Part shown: one piece after another, positions 46,324 to 54,917 of the stretch
Numbering within the stretch: position 1 is the stretch's first letter
Layout of the letters: every line of letters begins with the position of its first letter
From: Phycisphaera sp.
Lineage (GTDB): Bacteria > Planctomycetota > Phycisphaerae > Phycisphaerales > UBA1924
DNA: 64,000 nt
Assembly: GCA_025916675.1 (NCBI GenBank)
Contig: CP098402.1
Coordinates: 1,049,205 to 1,113,204, forward strand
Direction: 5' to 3'
The notes under the pieces: generated by a model
What the model saw: the letters and a program-made list of their open reading frames with translations, nothing else
Databases searched by the model: none
What the model was told of the DNA's origin: nothing
Position numbers and translations under genes: made by a program

Positions 46324-46352
46324 CGATAAGCGCCAAGCCCCGTCCCGTCAAC
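46324..46352 (-). promoter_or_regulatory. Sigma-70 type promoter for rpmF-plsX-fab operon
   Basis: On the minus strand, TTGACG (46347-46352) and TATCGT (46324-46329) are separated by exactly 17 nt, about 110 bp before the rpmF start. It is the best promoter match noted in the window and is correctly oriented for the fatty-acid operon. Confidence 0.5.
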
Positions 46353-46392
46353 GTCCCAAGCCCCCCCCTGACCACTCGCATAGCCTCTGGGC

Positions 46393-48315
46393 GTGCCTGA
46401 CGGAACCTGTACAACGACCCAGCCAGAACTCCCCGAGAAGGCGATGGACGCCCTGCGAGAGGTCTGGGGTTTCGACAGCCTCCGCCCTATGCAGGCGGCG
46501 GCGGTCCGGGCCGCTTTGGATGGCCGCGACGCCCTGGTCGTCCTGCCCACGGGCGGCGGCAAGAGCCTGTGCTACCAACTCCCGCCATTGGTCAGCGGCA
46601 ACGCCACCGTCGTGGTCAGCCCGTTGATTGCGTTGATGCGGGATCAGGTACGAGGACTGGAACTCAACGGCTATGCCGCCGCCGCGTTGCACTCGGCGGT
46701 GGACTTCGACGACGTCCGGGCGATCGAGAGCCAGCTGGTCTCGGGTGAGATCAATCTGCTGCTGGCCGCACCCGAGCGGATGGTGACCACGGGCTTCCGC
46801 ACGCTGCTGGCCCGGCTGGCCGACGCCGGGCGGCTCGGCGCGATCGCCGTCGACGAGGCCCACTGCATCAGCCAGTGGGGGCACGACTTCCGCCCCGAGT
46901 ACCGCCGGCTGGCCGAGCTGCGCGACGTCGTGCCCGGCACCCCAATGCAGGCCTTCACCGCGACCGCCACGCCGCGCGTGCGGCAGGACATCATCGAGCA
47001 ATTGGGGCTGAAGGAGCCCGAGGTGCTCGTCGGCACGTTCGATCGCCCGAACCTGACCTACCACGTCCGCGCGCGGCAGCCCGGCGCTCGGGCCATCCAG
47101 CAGGCCGCCGAGGCCATCGCTCGGCACAAGGACGCCGGCGAGGGCGGGGCGATCGTCTACTGCATCAGCCGCAAGGAGACCGAGGAGTTCGCCGACGGTC
47201 TCCGCGGCATGGGGCTGGATGCCCAGGCCTACCACGCGGGCTTGAAGCCCAACCAGCGCGACAACGTCGAGCGCGCGTTCACGAACGAGCAGCTCGACGT
47301 GGTTTGCGCCACGGTCGCATTCGGCATGGGCATCGACCGTAGCAACGTGCGGCTGGTCGTCCACGCGGCGTGCCCCAAGAGCGTCGAGGCATACCAGCAG
47401 GAAGCCGGCCGCGCGGGCCGGGATGGCGAGCCCGCCGAGTGCCTGCTGCTCTATGGCCCGGGGGATGCCGGTCGATGGACGCGGCTGATCATGAGGGACC
47501 AGTCCTTCGACGAACAGGTTGCCGAGTCGACACGTGCCCAACTCGAACTCATCCGCGAGGCAACCCGATTTGTTGCGCTGATGGAGTGCCGGCACAAGGC
47601 GCTGAGCACCCACTTCGGCCAGGAATACGAACCCCCGCCCGGCCGCCACAACTGCGGCGCGTGCGACGTGTGCCTGGGCGAAACCGAAGTCGAGCAGGAC
47701 TCGGCCCGCGTCGCCCAGATCATCATGAGCGCCGTCGCCCGGCTTGACCAGCGGTGGGGGGCGGCCCACGTAGCCGACGTGCTGCGGGGCGCGAACACCG
47801 AGAAGATCAAGAGCAACGGCCACGACCAACTCAGCGTCCACGGCATGCTCCGCGAGCACGCCAAGGGCGAGGTGCAGATGTATATCGAGCAGCTCGTCGC
47901 AACCGGCGCACTGATGCGACACCTGAGCGACGGCGGGTTCGAGACCCTCCGCTTCGGCGAACTCGGCAACGCCGTGATGAAGGCCGAGCAGCCCATCACG
48001 CTGGCCCGCCCGATGGGCTCGGGCACGGTGCGTCAGGAGAGGACACGAAAGTCCTCAAGACGCCCCGCCGAGGTCGTCATCCTGGACGCCGACGAGAAGG
48101 AATTGTTCGAGAAGCTGCGGGCCGTGCGCCTCGAGATCTCGCGTGAGGATTCAATCCCGCCCTACATGGTCTTCAACGACGCGACCCTGCGCGAGATGGC
48201 CAAGCGAAGGCCCTCGACCGACCGCGAGATGCTGTCGATCAAGGGCGTTGGCCACGCCAAGCTGGAGGCTTTCGGGCGGCAGTTTCTCGAAGCAATCGAT
48301 CGAGGCGGCCAGTAA
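46393..48315 (+). CDS. recQ: ATP-dependent DNA helicase RecQ
   Basis: 640 residues from GTG 46393. The helicase core has Walker A LPTGGGKSLCYQLPPL (K57), DEAHCISQWGHDFRPEY, FTATATPRVRQDI and QEAGRAGRDGEPAEC. Then come the RQC zinc site (MECRHKAL and HNCGACDVC), a winged helix and a C-terminal HRDC domain (LREMAKRRPSTDREMLSI, then GVGHAKLEAFG). RecQ unwinds DNA in recombination and repair. It is divergent from rpmF. Confidence 0.96.
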   Translation: MPDGTCTTTQPELPEKAMDALREVWGFDSLRPMQAAAVRAALDGRDALVVLPTGGGKSLCYQLPPLVSGNATVVVSPLIALMRDQVRGLELNGYAAAALHSAVDFDDVRAIESQLVSGEINLLLAAPERMVTTGFRTLLARLADAGRLGAIAVDEAHCISQWGHDFRPEYRRLAELRDVVPGTPMQAFTATATPRVRQDIIEQLGLKEPEVLVGTFDRPNLTYHVRARQPGARAIQQAAEAIARHKDAGEGGAIVYCISRKETEEFADGLRGMGLDAQAYHAGLKPNQRDNVERAFTNEQLDVVCATVAFGMGIDRSNVRLVVHAACPKSVEAYQQEAGRAGRDGEPAECLLLYGPGDAGRWTRLIMRDQSFDEQVAESTRAQLELIREATRFVALMECRHKALSTHFGQEYEPPPGRHNCGACDVCLGETEVEQDSARVAQIIMSAVARLDQRWGAAHVADVLRGANTEKIKSNGHDQLSVHGMLREHAKGEVQMYIEQLVATGALMRHLSDGGFETLRFGELGNAVMKAEQPITLARPMGSGTVRQERTRKSSRRPAEVVILDADEKELFEKLRAVRLEISREDSIPPYMVFNDATLREMAKRRPSTDREMLSIKGVGHAKLEAFGRQFLEAIDRGGQ

Positions 48316-48362
48316 ACCCGGCGGCTACCCTTGGGCTCGACCCGAAGTTGGAGATCTTGACC

Positions 48363-49130
48363 ATGCCATCCGCCGTCACCAGCAAGCAAGTCCCCACTGC
48401 CGCCGAGGCCTTCCGGGACCTCAAGGACAAGGGCATCCTCTACGACGGCTGCACCATTCACGTTGGCGGCTTCGGCCTCTGCGGCATCCCCGAGCAGCTC
48501 ATCATCGCACTGCGTGACACGGGCGTGAAGGACCTGACCTGCGTCAGCAACAACGCGGGCGTGGACGACTGGGGCCTGGGCCTGCTGCTCCAGACGCGGC
48601 AGATCAAGAAGATGGTCTCCAGCTACGTGGGCGAGAACGACACCTTCGCCAAGCAGTTTCTCTCGGGTGAACTGGAAGTCGAGTTCAACCCGCAGGGCAC
48701 GCTGGCCGAGCGGATCCGAGCCGGTGGCGCGGGCATCCCGGCGTTCTTTACCGCGACAGGCGCGGGCACGCAGATTGCCGAGGGCAAGGAGACACGCACC
48801 CTCATGCCAACGCCCGCCCAGGCACGTGTGAACAAGGACGTGTTCCAGGAGCGCGAGTTCGTGCTCGAGACCGGCATCTACGCCGACCTCGCGCTCGTGA
48901 AGGCCGAGACGGCCGATCCGTTTGGCAATCTGATCTACAACAAGACCGCCCGCAACTTCAACCCCATGATGGCGACGGCCGCCGCATACACGATCGCCGA
49001 GGTCGACAAGGTGGTCGAGTTGGGTGAGATGGACGCCGACCAGATCCACACGCCGGGCAGCTTCGTGGATCGTGTCGTGCTCAGCAAAAGTGAGAAGCGG
49101 ATCGAGCAGCGGACCACGCGCGAAGGCTGA
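48363..49130 (+). CDS. 3-oxoacid CoA-transferase, subunit A
   Basis: 255 residues from ATG 48363 with GGAG 9 bp upstream. IHVGGFGLCGIPEQLIIALR is the ScoA/AtoD signature, followed by SNNAGVDDWGLGLLL, SYVGENDTFAKQFLSGELEV and PAFFTATGAGTQIAEGKE. The partner B subunit, which carries the catalytic Glu and usually follows immediately, is not here; the next gene is an unrelated membrane protein. Function therefore depends on a B subunit elsewhere. Confidence 0.92.
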   Translation: MPSAVTSKQVPTAAEAFRDLKDKGILYDGCTIHVGGFGLCGIPEQLIIALRDTGVKDLTCVSNNAGVDDWGLGLLLQTRQIKKMVSSYVGENDTFAKQFLSGELEVEFNPQGTLAERIRAGGAGIPAFFTATGAGTQIAEGKETRTLMPTPAQARVNKDVFQEREFVLETGIYADLALVKAETADPFGNLIYNKTARNFNPMMATAAAYTIAEVDKVVELGEMDADQIHTPGSFVDRVVLSKSEKRIEQRTTREG

Positions 49131-49142
49131 GGCCCGCAATCC

Positions 49143-49883
49143 ATGATCGTGCTGTTCTGGATCCTGGGCATCGTCGGCGGACTGTTGGTGCTGGTCTATG
49201 CGGTCCTGGTCTGGATGACCATCAAGGTTTCCCGGCTCGAGCCATCGAGCGCGATCTCGCTGCTTGACGACGAGGCCTCGGACGAACTCGTCGAGAAAAT
49301 GCCGTCGATCTCCGACTATGCCGGCGCGAGGGGTCTGCCGTTGGTGATCGCGATCCAGGCCAAGGCGCCCGGATTCGAGGTCCGTGAGGCGACCTGGGAG
49401 ATCGCCCCCGACCACAGCTACTTCTCAGCAACCGAACGGCCAAGCGGCACCCCTCGCGCGAATTTCACGACTGCGCTCCGAGCTCGAGCGACCGGCGAAC
49501 GCGTTTTCATCCTCACTTCGAACAACGGCGATCTCGCCAACGGGTATCCGGCGCTGGGCGTCTTTACCGAGGTGTTCCGGACCGAATCGCTGGCCGAACT
49601 CGAGCGTTGGCACGAGCACGCCGTCGGGTATATGCAGCGCGAGGGCTACTGCGAGCCACTGGTCATCCGACGCCCGCTGCTGGACGTTGCCATCGAGCAG
49701 GCCGAGCTCCAGGTCAACGAGATCAAGGGCAAGCCGCTCAAGATCCTGGTCTTCCCGATTCGATACTTCGTCGGCATGTCCACGAAGTTCGGTCGCACGA
49801 TCGAGCAGCGGTATCCCGTCCGCAACAAGCACATGCGACGCCTCCGCGGCGAGATTATGCACTCGCCGCGAGGCTACGCGTAG
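49143..49883 (+). CDS. Hypothetical single-TM protein
   Basis: 246 residues starting with one membrane helix (VLFWILGIVGGLLVLVYAVL). The rest is a soluble alpha/beta domain: SDYAGARGLPLVIAIQAKA, SNNGDLANGYPALGVFTEVF, LERWHEHAVGYMQREGYCEP. The end is basic. No family recognised. It lies 12 bp after the CoA-transferase subunit, so the two are likely co-transcribed, and it converges on rplI. Confidence 0.7.
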   Translation: MIVLFWILGIVGGLLVLVYAVLVWMTIKVSRLEPSSAISLLDDEASDELVEKMPSISDYAGARGLPLVIAIQAKAPGFEVREATWEIAPDHSYFSATERPSGTPRANFTTALRARATGERVFILTSNNGDLANGYPALGVFTEVFRTESLAELERWHEHAVGYMQREGYCEPLVIRRPLLDVAIEQAELQVNEIKGKPLKILVFPIRYFVGMSTKFGRTIEQRYPVRNKHMRRLRGEIMHSPRGYA

Positions 49884-49902
49884 GGCTATCGATTTGTCTT
49901 AG

Positions 49903-50496
49903 TTACTCGGCGGGGGTCTTGGCGGCTTCGGCAGGCGCTTCTTCGCCCTTGGGCTGGCGCTCGCTCTTCTTGCTGCCCGGCTCGATCAGGTTGCCCTCGT
50001 TGTCGAACTCCATCTCGTCGCGATCGTCGCTGTCCATCGTGCGGTCGGGCTCGACGAACACGCGGATGTGGCTCTCCAGATCGGTGGCGAACTTGAGCAG
50101 CACCTCGTAGTTGTCCAGCCGCTTCATGGCATAAGGCAGGCGCACTTCGCGGGGCTTGACCTCGAAGCCGAGGGTCTGCAACGCGCTGGCGATGTCCTGC
50201 TGGGTAACAGCACCGTAGAGCACACCCTGGTCGTTGCAGGCGCGCACCATGGTGATCTCCTGGCCGTCGAGCTTGCCGGCCATCTCCTCGCGCTCGGAGC
50301 GATGGGCGGCCACGTCCTTCTCGGCCTGGGCCCGCTTGGCCGAGAGCTGCTTGATAAGCTCGTCGTCGGGCGTCGTTGCCAGCTCGCGCGGCAGCAGGAA
50401 GTTGCGGGCGTAGCCGGCCTTCACCTTGACAACGTCGCCGACGATGCCGAGGTTGTCCACGTTCTCAAGCAGCAGCAGGTTGATATCACGAGCCAT
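49903..50496 (-). CDS. rplI: 50S ribosomal protein L9 with C-terminal extension
   Basis: 197 residues. The N-terminal domain is textbook L9 (NLLLLENVDNLGIVGDVVKV, AGYARNFLLPRELA), and the C-terminal domain follows a connecting helix. Beyond residue about 150 there is an extra charged tail (DSDDRDEMEFDNEGNLIEPG and KKSERQPKGEEAPAEAAKTP) not found in E. coli L9. It belongs to the rpsF-ssb-rplI group, but a dockerin gene separates it from ssb and no rpsR is present. Confidence 0.95.
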   Translation of the reverse strand: MARDINLLLLENVDNLGIVGDVVKVKAGYARNFLLPRELATTPDDELIKQLSAKRAQAEKDVAAHRSEREEMAGKLDGQEITMVRACNDQGVLYGAVTQQDIASALQTLGFEVKPREVRLPYAMKRLDNYEVLLKFATDLESHIRVFVEPDRTMDSDDRDEMEFDNEGNLIEPGSKKSERQPKGEEAPAEAAKTPAE

Positions 50497-50637
50497 GGTC
50501 GCTGTCCTTTCCGCCCATGGGTTGGGCCGGAGAGTTGAGGAGCCAGCCGATCCAGGTTCGATCAGCGGTGGCCCCAGCGTATGTGGTGCCCGGCAGAAAG
50601 CCTGCGGGGCGAGCAGAGAGTTTAGGCGGCCTCTAGT

Positions 50638-51276
50638 TCAGGGGCAGCCGGTATCGAACGCATTTTGGAAGGCCAAGAAGTCAAGAACGGTAAACTCACC
50701 GTCGCCGTCGAAGTCGGCGAGTGGATCTTGGACCTCGAACAAATTGATGAACGCCAGGAAGTCAAAGACGTTCAATTCCCCGTCGCCATCAAGGTCGGGA
50801 TCGCAAACAAAGTCGATCCGATCGGCCACCGCGCGATCAATCGCGGCGGCCCCGCCCACGGTGACGAACCGTGTGCCGAACAGCAGTTCGCCTTGTTCCA
50901 GATCCACCGCGGCCGTGCCCTTCCACACCAGGGTTTCGTCCCCGCTGGCGGGGATCCAGTGCGTTGTGACTGGCCAGAACGAGTATGCGGCCCAATCGGC
51001 GCCGGCCGACGAGGCATAGTCGTCCCACGGCCCGACAGGCAACGAGTCCGGGTCGCCGAACCAGTCCGTCAGCGTGGGCCACGGAGCCCCAATACCGAAG
51101 ACTACATGGGCCCATCCCATCCCCGGTTCCCAGCCATCGTCCGGGCTTAAAAAGAACCGGTACTCGTAGATCCCGCCGCCGATGTCGGAAACCGCGTACT
51201 CCAAGTCCAGGCCCTGTCCAATGGCCGCCCCGGTGGAAAGCAATAACGTGGCAAGAGTCTTCTTGAGGTTGTTCAC
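50638..51276 (-). CDS. Secreted GC-type dockerin domain-anchored protein
   Basis: 212 residues from GTG 51276 with GGGGAG upstream. The signal peptide is LKKTLATLLLSTGAAIGQG. The body is beta-rich and tryptophan-rich (VSDIGGGIYEYRFFLSPDDG; SFWPVTTHWIPASGDETLVW). The end carries two DxDGDG loops (DPDLDGDGELNVFDFLAF, DFDGDGEFTVLDFLAF) and terminates GC plus one residue, as in the protein at 11790-12614. Its position between ssb and rplI in a ribosomal-protein cluster is unexpected. Confidence 0.85.
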   Translation of the reverse strand: MNNLKKTLATLLLSTGAAIGQGLDLEYAVSDIGGGIYEYRFFLSPDDGWEPGMGWAHVVFGIGAPWPTLTDWFGDPDSLPVGPWDDYASSAGADWAAYSFWPVTTHWIPASGDETLVWKGTAAVDLEQGELLFGTRFVTVGGAAAIDRAVADRIDFVCDPDLDGDGELNVFDFLAFINLFEVQDPLADFDGDGEFTVLDFLAFQNAFDTGCP

Positions 51277-51363
51277 GGGATACTCCCCTTACTCCGCTCC
51301 GTCATTTCGCTCAAGAGCGATCAAGATACGCGAGGCTAAGTGTACCTTGCCATGGCCGCCGGC

Positions 51364-51837
51364 TCAGAACGGGATGTCGTCATCCGGCGGCACCGGGTCG
51401 CTGTCGTAGCCGCCACCTCCGCCGCCCCCGCCCTGGTTCCCGGACGAGTAGCCCCCGCCCCCGCCTCCGCCTCCGCCGCCACCCTGACCGCCTTGGCCAC
51501 CTTGGCCGCTGTCGATGAACTGGAAGCTCTCGATGACGACCTTGAGCTTGGAGCGGTTGTTGCCCTGCTGGTCCTGCCACTGGTCCAGCTTCAGGCGGCC
51601 CTCGATGAACACCGGGCGGCCCTTGCGGAGGTACTGGGCCATGACCTCCGCGGTCCGGCCGAAGGCGTCGCAGTCCACGAAGGTCGTCTCTTCACGCTGC
51701 TCTCCGCTCTGGGTCTTGAACTTGCGATTCACCGCCAGGCCGATCTTGGCGATCGCCATGTTCTGCGGCGTGTGCCGCATCTCAATGTCGCGCGTCAGGT
51801 TGCCCATGAGGAACACACGGTTGAAGTTGCCGGCCAT
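51364..51837 (-). CDS. ssb: Single-stranded DNA-binding protein
   Basis: 157 residues. The OB fold reads NRVFLMGNLTRDIEMRHTPQ, VNRKFKTQSGEQREETTFVD and GRPVFIEGRLKLDQWQDQQG. A long glycine-rich linker leads to the acidic tip DDDIPF, the docking site for SSB-interacting proteins. It follows rpsF by 50 bp, the usual rpsF-ssb order. Confidence 0.96.
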   Translation of the reverse strand: MAGNFNRVFLMGNLTRDIEMRHTPQNMAIAKIGLAVNRKFKTQSGEQREETTFVDCDAFGRTAEVMAQYLRKGRPVFIEGRLKLDQWQDQQGNNRSKLKVVIESFQFIDSGQGGQGGQGGGGGGGGGGGYSSGNQGGGGGGGGYDSDPVPPDDDIPF

Positions 51838-51887
51838 GGCGGGTCTCCCGGGAGAAGGCGGATCTGGAATCGGGCGAGGCTAGGGGC

Positions 51888-52460
51888 TCAGGCGTTGGCG
51901 GGCTCGGTCGAGTCGCTCTTCTCGGTCGTGTCGCCGTCGTCTGAGCCGCCATCACCATCACCATCACCATCGGTGTCGCTGTCGCTATCACCGGTCGACC
52001 GGCTCTCGGAGTGGTCCGAGGGCGTGTCCTCGACGGGGCGGCCCATGCGGACGCCGGTGTCCTTGCCCTCTTCCTCGGCCTCGTTGGCCTTGTCGGCGCG
52101 GAGCTTGGCCTCACCCATGAGGGCCTCGCGGCCGTCGGCGGCCTGCATCTCTTCGAGGGTCAGGTGGTCGGCCCGGGTCAGCAGCAGGCGCATGATCGTC
52201 TCGCTGAGCTGGCAATCGCGATCGAGCTGTGAGATCTTCTGCGCGGGGGCCTCGATATACGCGATGATGTACAGGCCGCGCTTCTGCTTGTCGATCTCGT
52301 AGGCCAGACGTCGCTCGTCCCACTTGGCCATGGAGATGAGCTTGGCCTCCGAGCGAGCGAGCAGCTCGTCGATGTGGGTGATGACCGACGCCAAGTCGGC
52401 CGCGGTCGACTGGCCGATGAGGAACATGGCTTCGTAGTTGAAAGTACGCTCTGGGGGCAT
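51888..52460 (-). CDS. rpsF: 30S ribosomal protein S6 with long acidic tail
   Basis: 190 residues, where the core is about 100-110. The core reads YEAMFLIGQSTAADLASVIT, RRLAYEIDKQKRGLYIIAYI and LSETIMRLLLTRADHL. The C-terminal 75 residues are low complexity and very acidic (STGDSDSDTDGDGDGDGGSD). Starts 2 bp after the pth stop, so it is coupled to pth. The tail may be species-specific. Confidence 0.93.
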   Translation of the reverse strand: MPPERTFNYEAMFLIGQSTAADLASVITHIDELLARSEAKLISMAKWDERRLAYEIDKQKRGLYIIAYIEAPAQKISQLDRDCQLSETIMRLLLTRADHLTLEEMQAADGREALMGEAKLRADKANEAEEEGKDTGVRMGRPVEDTPSDHSESRSTGDSDSDTDGDGDGDGGSDDGDTTEKSDSTEPANA

Positions 52461-52462
52461 GG

Positions 52463-53224
52463 TCAGATGTCCTTTGCCGATGCGTTCGGCGGTTGGTGAC
52501 CGGCCGGTGCGGTGTCGCCCGGGCCATGGGGTTGATCACTGGGGGCCTCGCGCGAGGCATCCCCGGGACGATTCGTGGTATTGGTGTTGGTTTGAGAACC
52601 GTTGGTCTCGGAATTCTGGTCGGCCTTGGGCTTGGTGCCCTTGGCCTTCTTTTCTTCGGGCGTGTTGAAGCGGTTCATCGCTTCGGTGATGCCGCTCTTG
52701 ACCCAGCACTCGGCCGCGTCGGCGGCCTTCTTGAGCGCGGGCTGGAGCGCGTCGCTCTGCTCCAGCGTGAACCGGCCGAGCACGTAGCCCGACTGGCTCG
52801 CGCCCTGCGGCTTGCTGTCGACGCCCAGGCGCAACCGCGCGTAGGCATCGCCCCCGGCCGCCCGGGCCACATCGGCCAGGCCATTGTGCCCGCCGTCGCC
52901 GCCCTTAGGTTTCAGCCGGAGGGCACCAAGTGGCAGGTACAGGTCATCGACGACGACGAGCATGTCCTCGGCTGGCTCGAGCTTGTAGAAGCGAAGGGCT
53001 TCTCCAACACTCAGACCGCTCTTGTTCATGAACGTCGTGGGCTTGGCCAGCATCACCTTCTCGTTGCCGATCATGCATTCCAGGGTGGCCGCGTGGAACC
53101 GCCCGCGCGCCACCGCCCCCCCGGCGTGCCGCCGGGCGAGTTCGTCGAGCACCATGAACCCCGCGTTGTGGCGGGTGTTCTCGTACTCGCTTCCTGGATT
53201 GCCAAGACCGACAATGAGCTTCAT
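52463..53224 (-). CDS. pth: Peptidyl-tRNA hydrolase with C-terminal extension
   Basis: 253 residues. MKLIVGLGNPGSEYENTRHN shows the catalytic N9 and H19. VVVDDLYLPLGALRLKPKGG and GGHNGLADVARAAGG-like segments complete the active site. After residue about 195 there is a polar extension (KKAKGTKPKADQNSETNGSQ and beyond) absent from typical 190-residue Pth. It recycles tRNA from dropped-off peptidyl-tRNA. It follows rplY by 8 bp, the common rplY-pth pair. Confidence 0.95.
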   Translation of the reverse strand: MKLIVGLGNPGSEYENTRHNAGFMVLDELARRHAGGAVARGRFHAATLECMIGNEKVMLAKPTTFMNKSGLSVGEALRFYKLEPAEDMLVVVDDLYLPLGALRLKPKGGDGGHNGLADVARAAGGDAYARLRLGVDSKPQGASQSGYVLGRFTLEQSDALQPALKKAADAAECWVKSGITEAMNRFNTPEEKKAKGTKPKADQNSETNGSQTNTNTTNRPGDASREAPSDQPHGPGDTAPAGHQPPNASAKDI

Positions 53225-53232
53225 GGTGCTGG

Positions 53233-53892
53233 TTAGTCCTTGTCCTTATCGCCGTCGTCCTTCTTCTCGGTGATGACCTCGGGCGAGGCGGCGGCGTCGA
53301 CCTCGCTGCTCTCGGAAGTTTCTTCCTCGATCTCCGCCTTGACAAAGATGCTCACCACCCGGGTGTCGGCGGGCGTCAGCAGCTTCATCGTCTCCTTGGG
53401 CAGGGGGATCTGGCCCGCGGTGATCATCTCGTCGACGCCCAGGTCGGAGATGTCCACCTCCAGCACGTCGGGCAGGTTGGTCACGGCACACTCAAGCTCG
53501 AGTTCGGTCACCGGGTGGGTGAGCACCGCGCCCGCGGTCTTGAGGCCCTTGGCGTTGCCCACGAACTCCAGCGGCACCGTCACCTCGACACGCTCGGACA
53601 GGTCCACGCGGCGGAAGTCGGCGTGGATGATGTCGGTGCCCAGGTGGTCGAATTGCAGGTCCTGGAGCAGCACCAACTCGTCCTTGGCACCCTCCATGGC
53701 CAGCACGAACACCCGCTCGCCCTTGGCAAAGTGAAGGTTGGCCTCGTGGGCATTGAACTCGACCGACAGCGGGTCCTGGCCGTGGCCGTAGACGATGGCG
53801 GGCAGGTGACCGCTCTCGCGTAGCCGCTTGGCGTAGCGCGTGCCGACACGGTCTCGTGTACGGGCGGTCAGGGTTGGTGAATCTTCATGCAT
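53233..53892 (-). CDS. rplY: 50S ribosomal protein L25 (CTC type)
   Basis: 219 residues. The 5S-rRNA-binding N-domain has RTRDRVGTRYAKRLRESGHL and PAIVYGHGQDPLSVEFNAHE. The C-terminal TL5/CTC beta domain has VTVPLEFVGNAKGLKTAGAV and NLPDVLEVDISDLGVDEMIT. An acidic tail ends the protein. It is encoded between prs and pth, a frequent bacterial order. Confidence 0.94.
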   Translation of the reverse strand: MHEDSPTLTARTRDRVGTRYAKRLRESGHLPAIVYGHGQDPLSVEFNAHEANLHFAKGERVFVLAMEGAKDELVLLQDLQFDHLGTDIIHADFRRVDLSERVEVTVPLEFVGNAKGLKTAGAVLTHPVTELELECAVTNLPDVLEVDISDLGVDEMITAGQIPLPKETMKLLTPADTRVVSIFVKAEIEEETSESSEVDAAASPEVITEKKDDGDKDKD

Positions 53893-53936
53893 GGCGGACT
53901 CTCCTACGCGATGCGTCGCATCGCTTCATTTCTCGG

Positions 53937-54917
53937 TTATCGCTTGGCGCCGGCGGCATCGCGCAACAGCGCGCTGACCGATTGATCGTGGTGGATGTTG
54001 TGGATGGCGTCGCCCAGCAACTCGCCCAGGCACAGCTCGACGAGCTTGCCGTCCAGCCGCTTGGCGCGATCGCTCAACGGAATCGTGTTCGTAACGATGA
54101 CCTGGCTGATGGGGCTCTCGATGAGCCGGTCGATGGCCGGGCCCACGAGTACCGGGTGCGTCGCGGCCACCAGCACCTCGGTCGCGCCCTCTTCCATCAC
54201 GAAGCGGGCCGCCTCGCACACGGTGCCGGCGGTCGAGATCATGTCGTCGAACATGAGCACGGTCTTGCCCTTGACGTTGCCGATGAGCGAGTCGGTGACA
54301 ACCTCGCTGCCGCTGACGCGCTTCTTGTTGATGATCGCCAGGTCGGCACTCAGCAGGTTCTGCATGGCCTCGGCCATCTTCACGTTGCCCACGTCGGGGC
54401 TCACCAGGCACAGGTCGCCCAGACGTTCGCGCCGCTCGCGGAAGTAATCGAGGAACACCGGCGTCGCCGAGATGTGGTCGGTCGGCAGGTCAAAAAAGCC
54501 CTGGATCTGGGCGGCGTGCAGGTCGATCGCCAGCACGCGGTCGGCTCCGGCAGCAGTGATGAGGTTGGCCACCAGCTTAGCTGTGATGGGCACGCGGCCC
54601 TCGTCCTTGCGATCCTGGCGGCCGTAGCCGAAGTAGGGAACCACGAGCGTGATGCGCTTGGCCGAAGCCCGACGCAGGCAGTCAATGAAGATGAACAGCT
54701 CCATCAGGTTGTCGTTCACCGGGTGGCACGTCGACAAGATGACGTAGCAATCGCGGCCCCGCACGTCCTCGTCGAGCTTGACCAGAAGCTCGTCGTCGGG
54801 GAAGGCCATCGTGCGCGCCTTGCCAAGCGGCAGGTCGAGGTGGTCGCACACACGCTCGGCCAGTTCCTTGCTATGCCGGCCGCTGAAGATCTTGAGCTGG
54901 TTCGGATCGATCTTCAT
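53937..54917 (-). CDS. prs: Ribose-phosphate pyrophosphokinase
   Basis: 326 residues. PYFGYGRQDRKDEGRVPIT, DLHAAQIQGFFDLPTDHI and the PRPP loop VLMFDDMISTAGT identify PRPP synthetase. It supplies PRPP for nucleotide, His and Trp synthesis. The ATG overlaps the glmU-type gene stop by 4 bp, so the two are translationally coupled. Confidence 0.96.
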   Translation of the reverse strand: MKIDPNQLKIFSGRHSKELAERVCDHLDLPLGKARTMAFPDDELLVKLDEDVRGRDCYVILSTCHPVNDNLMELFIFIDCLRRASAKRITLVVPYFGYGRQDRKDEGRVPITAKLVANLITAAGADRVLAIDLHAAQIQGFFDLPTDHISATPVFLDYFRERRERLGDLCLVSPDVGNVKMAEAMQNLLSADLAIINKKRVSGSEVVTDSLIGNVKGKTVLMFDDMISTAGTVCEAARFVMEEGATEVLVAATHPVLVGPAIDRLIESPISQVIVTNTIPLSDRAKRLDGKLVELCLGELLGDAIHNIHHDQSVSALLRDAAGAKR

